A DNA stretch of 64,000 bases, from contig CALBZA010000085.1 in NCBI GenBank assembly GCA_937890005.1, positions 1 to 64,000 of the forward strand, in the 5' to 3' direction. The notes below the pieces were generated by a model. The model was given only the letters and a program-made list of their open reading frames with translations. It did not search any database and had not been told where the DNA came from. The translations under genes were made by a program, and so were the position numbers. Source of the stretch: an uncultured Verrucomicrobia subdivision 3 bacterium (GTDB taxonomy: Bacteria > Verrucomicrobiota > Verrucomicrobiia > Limisphaerales > DASXHY01). Below, in pieces: positions 16,655 through 26,065 of this stretch. The first letter of the stretch is position 1. Each line of letters opens with the position of its first letter.

Positions 16655-17915
16655 AGCGCAGCGCCTCCACGGGGTTCAAACGACTCGCATGCCACGCTGG
16701 AAATGCCGCCGCGGCCAGGCAGATTAAAAGCGATCCACCGCAGATGATGGCGATGTCGCCGGGAACAATCTTCGCCGGCAGCTGCGTGAAGCCGTAAATG
16801 TCGGCAGGGAACAGCTCCATGCCGGTCAATTTGCGCATCAACAGCAGGAAACCGTTGCGATAGGTCAGTAGAAGCAACCCGCCAATGGTGCCCGTAATAA
16901 TTCCGAAAACGCTCACGATCAAACTTTGTCCCATGAACACCCACATCACCTGGCGATTGGAGGCGCCGATGGCTTTCATCATTCCGATTTCACGGGTTTT
17001 CATGACCACAAAGGTGATCGTAGTGCAGGTAATTCCGAACGCGGCCACGATGACAATGAAGAACAGGATGTAGAGCATCACGTTTTTCTCAACCAGCACG
17101 GCCGAGAGCAATGAGCTGTCCTGAAGCCACGTGAACACCGTGTAACGCGGATCGATTTCGCGCATCAATTGATCCTGCACGGCAAAGGCGCTCATCGGAT
17201 CGTAGAGCATCACGTTCAGGCCGTGAACGCTGTCGCGCAGGTCATACATTTCCTGTGCGTTCTCCAGGGAAACGATGACCATGTTCAGATTGTATTCTTC
17301 AAAGCCGACATCGAAAATTCCGCGCACCTCGTATTCATCGGACAAGCTGATCTCTTCCTCGCCTTTCGCCTGGCTCTCCTTCATCTCCTCGATGTGTTTC
17401 GGAGAATAGATGTCCACACGATCGCCAATCCGCAGGTTCAATTTTGCGGCAAGGGCGGTTCCCACGAGGATGCTCCGGCCGTTGAGATCGAATTCTCCTT
17501 CAATCACATTCGATGAAAGCGCGCTGAATTGACCTTCGGAATCCATGTCGAACCCGCGAATGTTCGGGGCCCAACGCGCGGTCTGGCCACTGGGAAGCGG
17601 GTGTTCCATGAGCACGGGTCCGAGAACCATCGGCGCGACTCCTTTCACATGCGCATTGTTCTGGATCGTTTGCATCAACGAACGGTAGTCGGTGAGCGTT
17701 GAATCCTGCCGGAATACACGAATGTGGGGATTGAGCCGGAGAATGATGTCCCGAAGTTCCTGGCCGAAGCCGGTCATCACGCTGATCACAATGATCAGTA
17801 CGGCAACCCCGAGCGCGACGCCGAGGACGGAAATCAGGGTGATTACCGAAACGAACGTTCGCTTGGGCCGCAGATACCGCAACGCAAGCAGCAGTTCGAA
17901 CGGCAATCCAGACAT
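16647..17915 (-). CDS. LolC/LolE-type FtsX-domain permease
   Basis: A 422-residue inner-membrane permease. Layout: first membrane helix near residue 30 (FVSVITLISVLGVALGVAV), a periplasmic domain of about 200 residues, then three C-terminal helices typical of FtsX/MacB folds, with TREIGMMKAIGASN between them. The MTGFGQELRDIIL segment after the first helix is characteristic of LolC/LolE. A longer reading from a TTG at 17951 exists; the ATG at 17915 is chosen because FELLLALRYLRPKR then starts at the usual distance. Only one permease gene is present, so it may act as a homodimer. Confidence 0.9.
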   Translation of the reverse strand: MSGLPFELLLALRYLRPKRTFVSVITLISVLGVALGVAVLIIVISVMTGFGQELRDIILRLNPHIRVFRQDSTLTDYRSLMQTIQNNAHVKGVAPMVLGPVLMEHPLPSGQTARWAPNIRGFDMDSEGQFSALSSNVIEGEFDLNGRSILVGTALAAKLNLRIGDRVDIYSPKHIEEMKESQAKGEEEISLSDEYEVRGIFDVGFEEYNLNMVIVSLENAQEMYDLRDSVHGLNVMLYDPMSAFAVQDQLMREIDPRYTVFTWLQDSSLLSAVLVEKNVMLYILFFIVIVAAFGITCTTITFVVMKTREIGMMKAIGASNRQVMWVFMGQSLIVSVFGIITGTIGGLLLLTYRNGFLLLMRKLTGMELFPADIYGFTQLPAKIVPGDIAIICGGSLLICLAAAAFPAWHASRLNPVEALRYE

Positions 17916-18211
17916 GGGCGGGAAACTAGACGGCGGGTATTTCAGTGTCAATGAAGGGTAAACCGTCGAGATGGGATTGATCCGTCGAGGAACGCCTGTA
18001 TTTCACGTCGCCATGTCTCGCCAATAACCGCTTTGCCAGTGCCGGGTTTGAACGCTCGAATCGCGTTTCCGGATTAGAAAAACTGTCAAGATGCCCCTTG
18101 GTGGTTACCGTGAATAATTTTATGAAATGAACTGTTGCGCAGTTGTTTTATTTACGCCAAAACTATAAAAATTTTTGCTCGGTTTTCTGAGCCAGACGAA
18201 TAATTCGATCA

Positions 18212-21200
18212 ATGACGATGAGCAGCAATATCGCGGGCCATAACAACGACCAGCCGGTTATACTCGGGCCGCCGCAAAAACAGGGTCTTTACGATCCACA
18301 GTTTGAGCATGACGCCTGCGGCGTCGGCTTCATCGTTCACATCAAGGGCAAGAAGTCCCACCAGATCGTCACTGACGCGCTGCAGATCCTCGTGAACCTT
18401 GATCATCGCGGCGCCTGCGGTTGCGAAACGAACACCGGCGACGGCGCTGGCATCTTGATGCAGCTGCCGCATGAGTTTCTCCGGAAGGAAACCGAAAAGC
18501 TCGGTTTCAAGTTGCCCGAATTCGGTCAGTACGGCCTGGGCATGTTGTTCATGCCGAAAGATGCTTCCGAGCGCGAAGCAGTGAAGGCTGAGATCGCGAA
18601 GATCGTTGGCGAAGAAAGCCAGATGCTGCTGGGCTGGCGAGATATTCCGACTGACAACTCGTCGCTCGGCAACACCGCCAAGGCGTCCGAGCCACACATG
18701 ATGCAGGTGTTCATCGGACGCAATCCGTCGATCAAGGACGATGCTGCGTTCGAGCGGAAGCTTTACGTGATCCGGAAGGTTGCCGAACAGCGCATTCGCT
18801 ACGGCAACGGCGCGAAAATCCCGGGCGGGAAATGGTTCTACGTTTCCAGCCTGTCCTCCAGGACAGCCATTTACAAAGGCATGCTCATGCCGGAGCAGGT
18901 GGGTAAATATTTCCCTGACCTGCGCAATCCGGACATGGTCACTGCGCTGGCGCTGGTGCACTCGCGCTTTTCGACCAATACCTTCCCGAGCTGGGATCGT
19001 TCGCATCCGTATCGCTTCATCGCCCACAACGGCGAAATCAACACGCTCCGCGGCAACATCAACTGGATGCACGCGGCTCAGGCGAACTTCGTCTCCGATC
19101 TGTTCGGGCCGGACATCAAGAAGCTGTTGCCGGTGATCAACACCGACGGCAGCGACTCCGCGATGTTCGACAACGCGGTGGAACTCCTAGTGATGGCGGG
19201 CCGCGAATTGCCGCACGCGATGATGATGATGATTCCGGAGCCGTGGGAAAACCACGAGACGATGGATCCGGAACGGCGTGCGTTCTACGAATATCATTCG
19301 TGCCTGATGGAACCCTGGGACGGCCCGGCATCGGTGGCGTTCACGGATGGTTTCCGAATCGGTGCCTGCCTCGATCGTAACGGGCTGCGTCCGTCGCGTT
19401 ATTACGTCACGAAAGACGATCTCGTCATCATGGCATCGGAAGCCGGCGTGCTGCCGATCGCTCCGGATCGTGTGGCGACGAAAGGCCGCCTGCAGCCGGG
19501 CCGCATGTTCCTCGTGGACACGATCGAAGGCCGCATTGTGGCCGATGAAGAGCTGAAGAAGAAGTACGCGAGCGCGCATCCTTATCGGAAGTGGCTCGAC
19601 GAACATCACGTCCTGCTTGAAAACCTTCCGGAGCCAAACATCGAAACACAGCCGGAACATCGCAAGATTCTCCAGCGCCAGCAGTGCTTCGGCTACACGT
19701 TCGAAGACCTGCGTTTCATCGTCGGTCCGATGGCAAACGACGGCGTTCAGCCGCTCGGTTCCATGGGAACCGACACGCCGCTCGCGGTGCTTTCGAACAA
19801 GCCGCAGCTGCTTTACAACTATTTCAAACAGCTGTTCGCGCAGGTGACCAACCCGCCGATCGATCCCATCCGCGAAGAGATCATCACCTCGACGGAAACG
19901 ATGGTTGGCGCGCGTGGCGGTTTGCTGAAGCCGACGCCTGAAAGCTGTGCGCTCATCAAGCTGGAGCATCCGCTCCTCACGGACGAACAGCTGGAGAAGC
20001 TGCGTCATGTGAATCGCCCCGGATTCAAGGCGGCGACCCTGCCGATTCTGTTCAAGGCGGCTGACAAGGCCAAAGGCCTTGAGGCGGCACTGAACGGACT
20101 CTTTGCGGCTGCGGACAAAGCCATTGAAGACGGCGCGACGATTCTGATTCTTTCGGATCGCGGCATTTCGCGTGAGATGGCTCCGATTCCGGCGCTGCTT
20201 GCTGTCGCCGGTTTGCATCATCATTTGATTCGGGAAGGAACGCGCTCACGCTGCGGTCTGGTTCTGGAGTCCGGAGAGCCGCGCGAAGTTCATCATTTCG
20301 CACTCCTGATCGGATACGGCGCCAGCGCGATCAATCCGTATCTGGCCTACGACACCATCGACGACCTGATTGCCGAAGGTCTGCTGGTCAACACCGACCA
20401 CAAGACTGCGGTGAAAAAATACATCAAGGCCGCGATCAAGGGCGTTGTGAAGACGATGGCCAAGATGGGCATCTCCACGATCCAAAGCTATCGTGGCGCG
20501 CAAATCTTTGAAGCAGTCGGCCTCAACAGCGAGGTGGTGGACAAGTATTTCACCTGGACGCCGTCGCGCATTCAGGGTGTCGGCCTGGATGTGATTGCTG
20601 AAGAAGCGGTCACTCGTCATCGCCATGCGTTCCCGGATCGCGAAGTGAATGGCGAGCTCGAAGCTGGCGGCCAGTATCAATGGCGCGACAACGGCGAGTA
20701 TCACCTGTTCAATCCACAGACGATTCACAAGCTGCAGATCGGTTGCCGCCTCGGCAGCTACAAGATCTTCAAGGAATACTCGGAGCTGGTGAACAACCAG
20801 TCGAGGAACCTTTGCACGCTGCGTGGTCTGCTCGATTTCAAATGGGCCGAGAATCCCATTCCGCTGGAGGAAGTGGAATCGGTCGATTCCATCGTGAAGC
20901 GTTTCAAGACGGGCGCAATGAGCTACGGCTCGATCTCGAAGGAAGCGCACGAAGCGCTGGCGATCGCGATGAACCGCCTCGGCGGCAAGTCGAACACCGG
21001 CGAAGGCGGCGAAGATCCGGAACGTTTCACCTGGACCAACGAGAAGGGGGATTCGAAGAATTCCGCGATCAAGCAGGTCGCTTCGGGCCGCTTCGGTGTG
21101 ACGAGCCATTATCTCGTCAATGCGAAGGAGCTCCAGATCAAGATGGCGCAGGGTGCGAAGCCTGGTGAAGGCGGCGAATTGCCCGGCAAGAAGGTTTATC

Positions 21201-22861
21201 CGTGGGTCGCCAAGACGCGCGGAACGACTGCGGGCGTTGGACTCATTTCACCTCCGCCGCATCACGACATTTACTCGATCGAAGATCTGGCCGAGTTGAT
21301 TCATGACCTCAAGAACGCGAACCGCCACGCGCGCATCAGCGTGAAGCTGGTGGCTGAAGTCGGCGTCGGCACCGTTGCGGCCGGTGTGGCGAAGGCGCAC
21401 GCGGACGTGGTGCTCATCAGCGGTCATGACGGCGGCACGGGTGCTTCTCCGTTGTCATCGATCAAGCACGCGGGCGGACCTTGGGAACTCGGCCTGGCCG
21501 AGACGCACCAGACGCTCGTGTTGAACAATCTCCGCAGCCGCATCTATGTCGAAACGGACGGCCAGTTGAAAACCGGCCGCGACGTCGCCGTGGCGGCACT
21601 GCTTGGCGCTGAGGAATTCGGTTTCGCAACCGCACCCCTTGTGGTGCTCGGTTGCATCATGATGCGCGTCTGCCATCTGAATACCTGCCCGGTCGGCGTG
21701 GCGACGCAGGACCCGCGCCTGCGCGAACGCTTCACCGGCGATCCCGCGCACGTGGTGAACTTCATGCGCTTCATCGCTGAGGAGCTCCGCGAGATCATGG
21801 CCAAGCTCGGTTTCCGCACGATCGAAGAAATGATCGGTCGCACGGATCGCTTGAATCCGTCGAAGGCGATCGATCATTGGAAGGCGAAGGGCGTTGACCT
21901 GACGCCGATCCTGCATCAGCCGGAGGTTGGGCCGGAGGTCGGACGTTTCCGCCAGATGGACCAGGATCATGGACTCGAGAAATCGCTCGATCTCACGAAG
22001 ATTCTTGATGCCTGCAAACCGGCGATCGAACGCGGCGAAAAGGTCAAAGCCGAATTCCCGATCATCAACGTGAACCGCGTTGTCGGAACCATCACCGGCA
22101 GCGAAGTCACGAAGAAATACGGCGCAACGGGTCTGCCGGAAGATACGATTCAGCTCAAGTTCAACGGCAGCGCAGGCCAGAGCTTCGGTGCGTTCGTTCC
22201 GAAGGGGATGACGCTTGAACTCGAAGGCGACGCGAACGATTACTTCGGCAAAGGCCTCAGCGGCGGAAAACTGATTGTGTATCCGCCGAAAGGTTCAACC
22301 TTTGTTGCGGAAGACAACATCATCATCGGCAACGTGGCGCTTTACGGCGCGACCGGTGGTGAAATCTACGTGCGCGGCATGGCGGGCGAACGCTTCGGCG
22401 TCCGTAACTCCGGCGTGAGCGCAGTGGTCGAAGCTGTCGGCGATCATGGCTGCGAATACATGACGGGCGGACGTGTGGTTGTCCTGGGCAAAACCGGACG
22501 CAACTTCGCCGCGGGCATGTCGGGCGGCGTGGCCTACGTGCTCGATGAAGCCGGCGATTTCGCCAGCCATTGCAACATGGAAATGGTTGGGCTCAAGAAG
22601 CTCGAGGACGCGGACGAAATCGAGCAGGTCTGGAAGCTGATTCAACGGCATCAGACCTACACCCAGAGCGAACGCGCGGCGAAGATTCTGGCCGACTGGA
22701 AGAATTACGTGCCGAAGTTCGTGAAGGTGTTGCCGCACGACTATGGCCGTGTGCTGGCCGAGCTGAAGAAGGCGGAGGCAAGCGGACTGAGCGGTGATGA
22801 AGCCATCATGGCTGCATTCGAAGCCAACGTTCGCGATGTCGCCCGCGTCGGTGGCGGCTGA
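18212..22861 (+). CDS. gltB: Glutamate synthase large (alpha) subunit
   Basis: A 1549-residue GOGAT large subunit that makes glutamate from glutamine and 2-oxoglutarate. Cys36 in DACGVGFI is the amidotransferase nucleophile, and residues 1-35 look like the removable propeptide. The N-terminal Ntn-hydrolase domain, the central domain, the FMN-binding synthase domain (with AKPGEGGELPG) and the C-terminal GXGXG beta-helix (with MAGERFGVRNSG) follow in order. The 3Fe-4S site is CIMMRVCHLNTC. Full length for the family. The 296-nt upstream gap is AT-rich near its right end, with a possible -10 TATAAA at about 18164. gltD follows, but a GxxExxY gene is inserted between them. Confidence 0.97.
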   Translation: MTMSSNIAGHNNDQPVILGPPQKQGLYDPQFEHDACGVGFIVHIKGKKSHQIVTDALQILVNLDHRGACGCETNTGDGAGILMQLPHEFLRKETEKLGFKLPEFGQYGLGMLFMPKDASEREAVKAEIAKIVGEESQMLLGWRDIPTDNSSLGNTAKASEPHMMQVFIGRNPSIKDDAAFERKLYVIRKVAEQRIRYGNGAKIPGGKWFYVSSLSSRTAIYKGMLMPEQVGKYFPDLRNPDMVTALALVHSRFSTNTFPSWDRSHPYRFIAHNGEINTLRGNINWMHAAQANFVSDLFGPDIKKLLPVINTDGSDSAMFDNAVELLVMAGRELPHAMMMMIPEPWENHETMDPERRAFYEYHSCLMEPWDGPASVAFTDGFRIGACLDRNGLRPSRYYVTKDDLVIMASEAGVLPIAPDRVATKGRLQPGRMFLVDTIEGRIVADEELKKKYASAHPYRKWLDEHHVLLENLPEPNIETQPEHRKILQRQQCFGYTFEDLRFIVGPMANDGVQPLGSMGTDTPLAVLSNKPQLLYNYFKQLFAQVTNPPIDPIREEIITSTETMVGARGGLLKPTPESCALIKLEHPLLTDEQLEKLRHVNRPGFKAATLPILFKAADKAKGLEAALNGLFAAADKAIEDGATILILSDRGISREMAPIPALLAVAGLHHHLIREGTRSRCGLVLESGEPREVHHFALLIGYGASAINPYLAYDTIDDLIAEGLLVNTDHKTAVKKYIKAAIKGVVKTMAKMGISTIQSYRGAQIFEAVGLNSEVVDKYFTWTPSRIQGVGLDVIAEEAVTRHRHAFPDREVNGELEAGGQYQWRDNGEYHLFNPQTIHKLQIGCRLGSYKIFKEYSELVNNQSRNLCTLRGLLDFKWAENPIPLEEVESVDSIVKRFKTGAMSYGSISKEAHEALAIAMNRLGGKSNTGEGGEDPERFTWTNEKGDSKNSAIKQVASGRFGVTSHYLVNAKELQIKMAQGAKPGEGGELPGKKVYPWVAKTRGTTAGVGLISPPPHHDIYSIEDLAELIHDLKNANRHARISVKLVAEVGVGTVAAGVAKAHADVVLISGHDGGTGASPLSSIKHAGGPWELGLAETHQTLVLNNLRSRIYVETDGQLKTGRDVAVAALLGAEEFGFATAPLVVLGCIMMRVCHLNTCPVGVATQDPRLRERFTGDPAHVVNFMRFIAEELREIMAKLGFRTIEEMIGRTDRLNPSKAIDHWKAKGVDLTPILHQPEVGPEVGRFRQMDQDHGLEKSLDLTKILDACKPAIERGEKVKAEFPIINVNRVVGTITGSEVTKKYGATGLPEDTIQLKFNGSAGQSFGAFVPKGMTLELEGDANDYFGKGLSGGKLIVYPPKGSTFVAEDNIIIGNVALYGATGGEIYVRGMAGERFGVRNSGVSAVVEAVGDHGCEYMTGGRVVVLGKTGRNFAAGMSGGVAYVLDEAGDFASHCNMEMVGLKKLEDADEIEQVWKLIQRHQTYTQSERAAKILADWKNYVPKFVKVLPHDYGRVLAELKKAEASGLSGDEAIMAAFEANVRDVARVGGG

Positions 22862-22864
22862 TCA

Positions 22865-22893
22865 TCCGCAGATTTCGCAGATGAACGCAGATT
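22865..22893. repeat. Left 29-bp inverted repeat flanking the GxxExxY gene
   Basis: It begins 4 nt after the gltB stop and reads TCCGCAGATT-TCGCAGATGAA-CGCAGATT. About 24 of 29 positions match the reverse complement of 23262-23290. The ATG of the GxxExxY gene lies inside it. Confidence 0.75.
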
Positions 22894-23315
22894 CTCAGAA
22901 GCAAACGCGCGACCCAGAAACCTACGCGATTATCGGTGCGGCTATGGAAGTGCATCGACATCTGGGACACGGTTTTCTCGAAGCTGTGCATCAGGAAGCG
23001 TTGGCGTTAGAGCTTCAGGATCGCGGGATTCCTTTCGAACGGGAAGTGCCGCTGCCGGTGAGCTATAAAGGAACACTGTTGCGTTGTTCGTATCGAGCGG
23101 ACTTTTTGGTTCGGGGTGCAATAGTAATCGAGCTCAAGGCCATTACGCAGCCGACCGGAACGGACGAAGCGCAATTGATTAACGAATTGAAAGCGACAGG
23201 AATCAATCGAGGACTTTTGTTCATCGGTTCACCGAGCCTTGAGTATAAACGCTTCGTTTTTAATCTGCGCGAATCAGCGCAATCTGCGGAAGAAACCTTT
23301 AACCACATCAACTGA
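22881..23315 (+). CDS. GxxExxY-type protein inserted between gltB and gltD
   Basis: A 144-residue protein of the GxxExxY family, whose members have a PD-(D/E)xK-like nuclease fold by prediction and no proven function. Visible family motifs: GAAMEVHRHLGHGFLEAVHQEAL, where the GxxExxY signature ends in His instead of Tyr, YRADFLVRGAIVIELKA with the acidic residue and ExK, and the C-terminal YKRFVFNLRESAQSAEE. The start codon lies in the left repeat and the final residues are encoded by the right repeat, so gene and repeats form one unit. It interrupts an otherwise standard gltBD operon and probably arrived as a small mobile or dispersed module. Confidence 0.85.
   Translation: MNADSQKQTRDPETYAIIGAAMEVHRHLGHGFLEAVHQEALALELQDRGIPFEREVPLPVSYKGTLLRCSYRADFLVRGAIVIELKAITQPTGTDEAQLINELKATGINRGLLFIGSPSLEYKRFVFNLRESAQSAEETFNHIN
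23262..23290. repeat. Right 29-bp inverted repeat flanking the GxxExxY gene
   Basis: It reads AATCTGCG-CGAATCAGCGC-AATCTGCGGA, the inverted partner of 22865-22893. The 3' part of the GxxExxY coding frame runs through it, which gives the NLRESAQSAEE end of the protein. Confidence 0.75.
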
Positions 23316-23327
23316 CAGGAGCATACC

Positions 23328-24812
23328 TTGGGTAAACCCACTGGATTTCTTGAATATCTGCGCGAGCTGCCGAAGGATCGGCCGGCCAAGGAGCGCATTG
23401 CGGACTGGAAGGAATTTCATTTCCACATGCCGGAGGCCGACCTGCGCAAGCAGGGCGCGCGCTGCATGGATTGCGGCATTCCCTTCTGCCACACCGGCCA
23501 GCTCGTCAGCGGAATGGCCAGCGGCTGCCCGATTCACAACCTCATTCCCGAGTGGAACGATCTCGTCTATCGCGGCCTCTGGCGCGAAGCGCTCGATCGA
23601 CTGCACAAGACGAACAATTTCCCCGAGTTCACCGGCCGCGTCTGCCCCGCTCCCTGCGAGGGTTCCTGCGTGCTCGGCATGAACAACCCGCCGGTCACGA
23701 TCAAGAACATCGAATGTTCGATCATCGACCACGGCTGGGAGAACGGCTGGGTCGTTCCGCAGCCGCCGAAGAAGCGCACCGGAAAGAAAGTCGCCGTCGT
23801 CGGCTCCGGCCCCGCAGGTCTTTCTGCCGCCGCCCAGCTCAACAAGGCTGGACACGAAGTCACCGTTTTCGAGCGCGCGGATCGCCCCGGCGGCCTGCTC
23901 ATGTACGGCATCCCGAACATGAAGCTCGACAAGAATGAAGTCGTCCTGCGCCGCCTCAAGGTGCTTGAGCAGGAAGGCATCAAGTTTGTCTGCAACACTG
24001 AGGTTGGAAAAAATCTTCCGGCCGAACAGCTTCTCAAGGATTTCGATGCCGTCGTGCTCTGCACCGGCGCCACGAAACCGCGCGACCTGCCGATTGAAGG
24101 CCGTCAGCTGAAGGGAATTCACTTTGCAATGGAATTCCTGACGGAGAACACCCGCGCCGTGCTGAATCAGGACAAGAACGGCCAGTTCATCTCCGCTGAA
24201 GGCAAGGACGTCGTTGTAATCGGCGGCGGTGACACAGGAACCGATTGCGTGGGAACTTCAATCCGCCACGGCTGCAAAAGCCTGGTGCAGGTGGAAATTC
24301 TCCCGAAGCCGCCAATGGAGCGGGCCAAGGACAATCCGTGGCCCGAATGGCCGAAGGTCTATCGCATGGACTACGGCCAGGAGGAAGCGGCGGAAGTGTT
24401 TGGCGCCGATCCCCGTGTTTATCTCACGACTGCGACGAAGTTCGAAGGTGACGAAAACGGCAATGTCAAAGCCGTCCATACCGTCCAGGTGCAATGGGAG
24501 AAGAACGACAAAGGTCAGTTCATTCCGAAGCACGTTCCGGGAACCGAGAAGGTCCTGCCGGCGCAACTCGTGTTGCTGGCGATGGGATTCCTTGGGCCTG
24601 AACAACCGCTGCTCGACGCGCTGAACATCGAACGCGATGCGCGTTCAAACGTGAAGGCCGACTTCGAGAAGTATCACACGAACATCAAGGGCGTGTTCGC
24701 TGCCGGCGATTGTCGCCGGGGCCAGAGCCTTGTCGTGTGGGCCTTCAACGAAGGCCGTGGTGCAGCGCGCGAATGCGACCGTTACCTCATGGGCCACACG
24801 GACCTGCCGTAA
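23328..24812 (+). CDS. gltD: Glutamate synthase small (beta) subunit
   Basis: A 494-residue NADPH-dependent subunit that feeds electrons to GltB. The N-terminal Fe-S region has CMDCGIPFCHTG, a Cys in GCPIHN and CPAPCEGSCVLG. The FAD site is VAVVGSGPAGLSAAAQL, the NAD(P) site VVVIGGGDTGTDCVG, and the C-terminal FAD-binding motif is GVFAAGDCRRGQSLVVWA. The start is a TTG at 23328 with CAGGAG 7 nt upstream. It lies 12 nt after the GxxExxY stop, so its original ribosome site may have been preserved by the insertion. Confidence 0.96.
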   Translation: MGKPTGFLEYLRELPKDRPAKERIADWKEFHFHMPEADLRKQGARCMDCGIPFCHTGQLVSGMASGCPIHNLIPEWNDLVYRGLWREALDRLHKTNNFPEFTGRVCPAPCEGSCVLGMNNPPVTIKNIECSIIDHGWENGWVVPQPPKKRTGKKVAVVGSGPAGLSAAAQLNKAGHEVTVFERADRPGGLLMYGIPNMKLDKNEVVLRRLKVLEQEGIKFVCNTEVGKNLPAEQLLKDFDAVVLCTGATKPRDLPIEGRQLKGIHFAMEFLTENTRAVLNQDKNGQFISAEGKDVVVIGGGDTGTDCVGTSIRHGCKSLVQVEILPKPPMERAKDNPWPEWPKVYRMDYGQEEAAEVFGADPRVYLTTATKFEGDENGNVKAVHTVQVQWEKNDKGQFIPKHVPGTEKVLPAQLVLLAMGFLGPEQPLLDALNIERDARSNVKADFEKYHTNIKGVFAAGDCRRGQSLVVWAFNEGRGAARECDRYLMGHTDLP

Positions 24813-24941
24813 CGCCGGTCCGATCCACAGTCCGGGATTGTGAATAACCGCCGAACAGCTGGTGGATAACCGCCAGCATGTTTTTCTCGTGGAGGTTGTT
24901 TCACGCAGGCAGATTGGGCGGCAAACATCACACACATTCTC

Positions 24942-25583
24942 ATGCAAGAAGAACGAGTCCTTTGTTTTGAACGGAAACTCCTGGAAGAGCTGGGAGTGTT
25001 TCAGGGATTGAACCTGGACGTGGAGAAATACCTTTCCGTGGCGACTCGTCCGGAGAATCTGATTTATCTGAACCGCAGCGCCGCCGAGAACGACAAGAGT
25101 TACAAGCAGCTCATTCCTTACGTGTTGCTGATTTGCGGCGACAAAATCCTGCGTTATCGGCGCGGAAAAGGTGGTGGCGAATCCCGCCTGCACGGACTGT
25201 ATTCGGTGGGAATTGGCGGCCACATCTCGGAGGAGGATCATCAGGGCTTTTCCAGCGATCCGTATCGCGAGGGCATGAAGCGCGAACTGATGGAGGAACT
25301 GGGCATTGAGATCACCAGGGAAGTCGCCGTTGCCCTGATCAATGACGACAGCACCGACGTCGGCAGTGTTCATCTGGGCGTGGTTCACATCATGCACGTG
25401 CCAGATGAGAGTGTGGCGAGCGGTGACAGCGGCATTCTTGCCCCTGAATTTGTTTCCGTCAGTGAAGCGGTGAAGGACCTGTCGATTTACGAGTCTTGGT
25501 CCCGCTTCAGCCTGGAGCAACTGCCTCTCTTACTTTCCAAAGCCGCAGCGGCAGGCGTGGTTTCTGAGCAAATCGCCCGCTGA
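24942..25583 (+). CDS. NUDIX-domain hydrolase
   Basis: A 213-residue protein. The N-terminal 70 residues are not a known domain; the rest contains a Nudix box in the form GGHISEEDHQGFSS...REGMKRELMEELGI, with a longer than usual insertion between the GG and the REXXEE part. The metal-binding EELMEE helix is intact. Nudix enzymes hydrolyse nucleoside diphosphate linkages; which one here is unknown. It follows gltD by 129 nt and may be independently transcribed. Confidence 0.75.
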   Translation: MQEERVLCFERKLLEELGVFQGLNLDVEKYLSVATRPENLIYLNRSAAENDKSYKQLIPYVLLICGDKILRYRRGKGGGESRLHGLYSVGIGGHISEEDHQGFSSDPYREGMKRELMEELGIEITREVAVALINDDSTDVGSVHLGVVHIMHVPDESVASGDSGILAPEFVSVSEAVKDLSIYESWSRFSLEQLPLLLSKAAAAGVVSEQIAR

Positions 25584-26065
25584 ATTAATGGTGCTATCCT
25601 GGGCGAGCCGACGACGGCGGGAGAAACGGTCATCAACGATAGAGGGTCCCATTCCCGACGTGCGGGACAAGGAATCGAATGACTGGGCTTTGGCAGAGCT
25701 CCGTTTGCAACGTCCTTGAGCATCCTGTCCGAGGAGTGGGATCACCGTTTCAACCAGACTTTCCCCAAGAGTTTCCCCGGTTTCCGGTCGGGACTCCTCC
25801 TGAATTGAAATTCTGTATTCGATGCCATTGAAACGGGGAGACTCTCCTCTATTCTTGTGACAAGAATGAATTGACCCAATGGCTCGCGTATGGATCATCT
25901 AACGGTTGTGACAGCAGCAGGAAAGTTGTATTTCGCATCGTCTGACAAGGGAAAGCCGCGGATTGTCAGATGCGGTTCGCTGGTCACATCGACTGGTTCT
26001 CAATCGCCGGAAACCTGTCACAAACGGCAACAGTTGTTCCTCACGCTCGCCGGCCCACTCTCGAA
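25584..26065. other. Intergenic region upstream of the hybrid kinase
   Basis: About 480 bases with no gene that I can support; the open frames have no recognisable content. It contains a perfect 15-bp palindrome at 25852-25866. The frame of the downstream kinase is open back to 25970, but that upstream part has no domain and is treated as leader. Confidence 0.4.
25852..25866. promoter_or_regulatory. Perfect palindrome TTCTTGT-G-ACAAGAA
   Basis: Seven-base arms around one central base, about 200 nt upstream of the histidine kinase start. The form suits a dimeric regulator's operator. There is no independent evidence that it is bound. Confidence 0.25.

Noticed and set aside
19187..20224. 345-codon frame opposite gltB (and similar ones at 18209-19072 and 20246-21109)
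   Set aside because: All are mirrored by the conserved gltB frame and none has a signal or motif.
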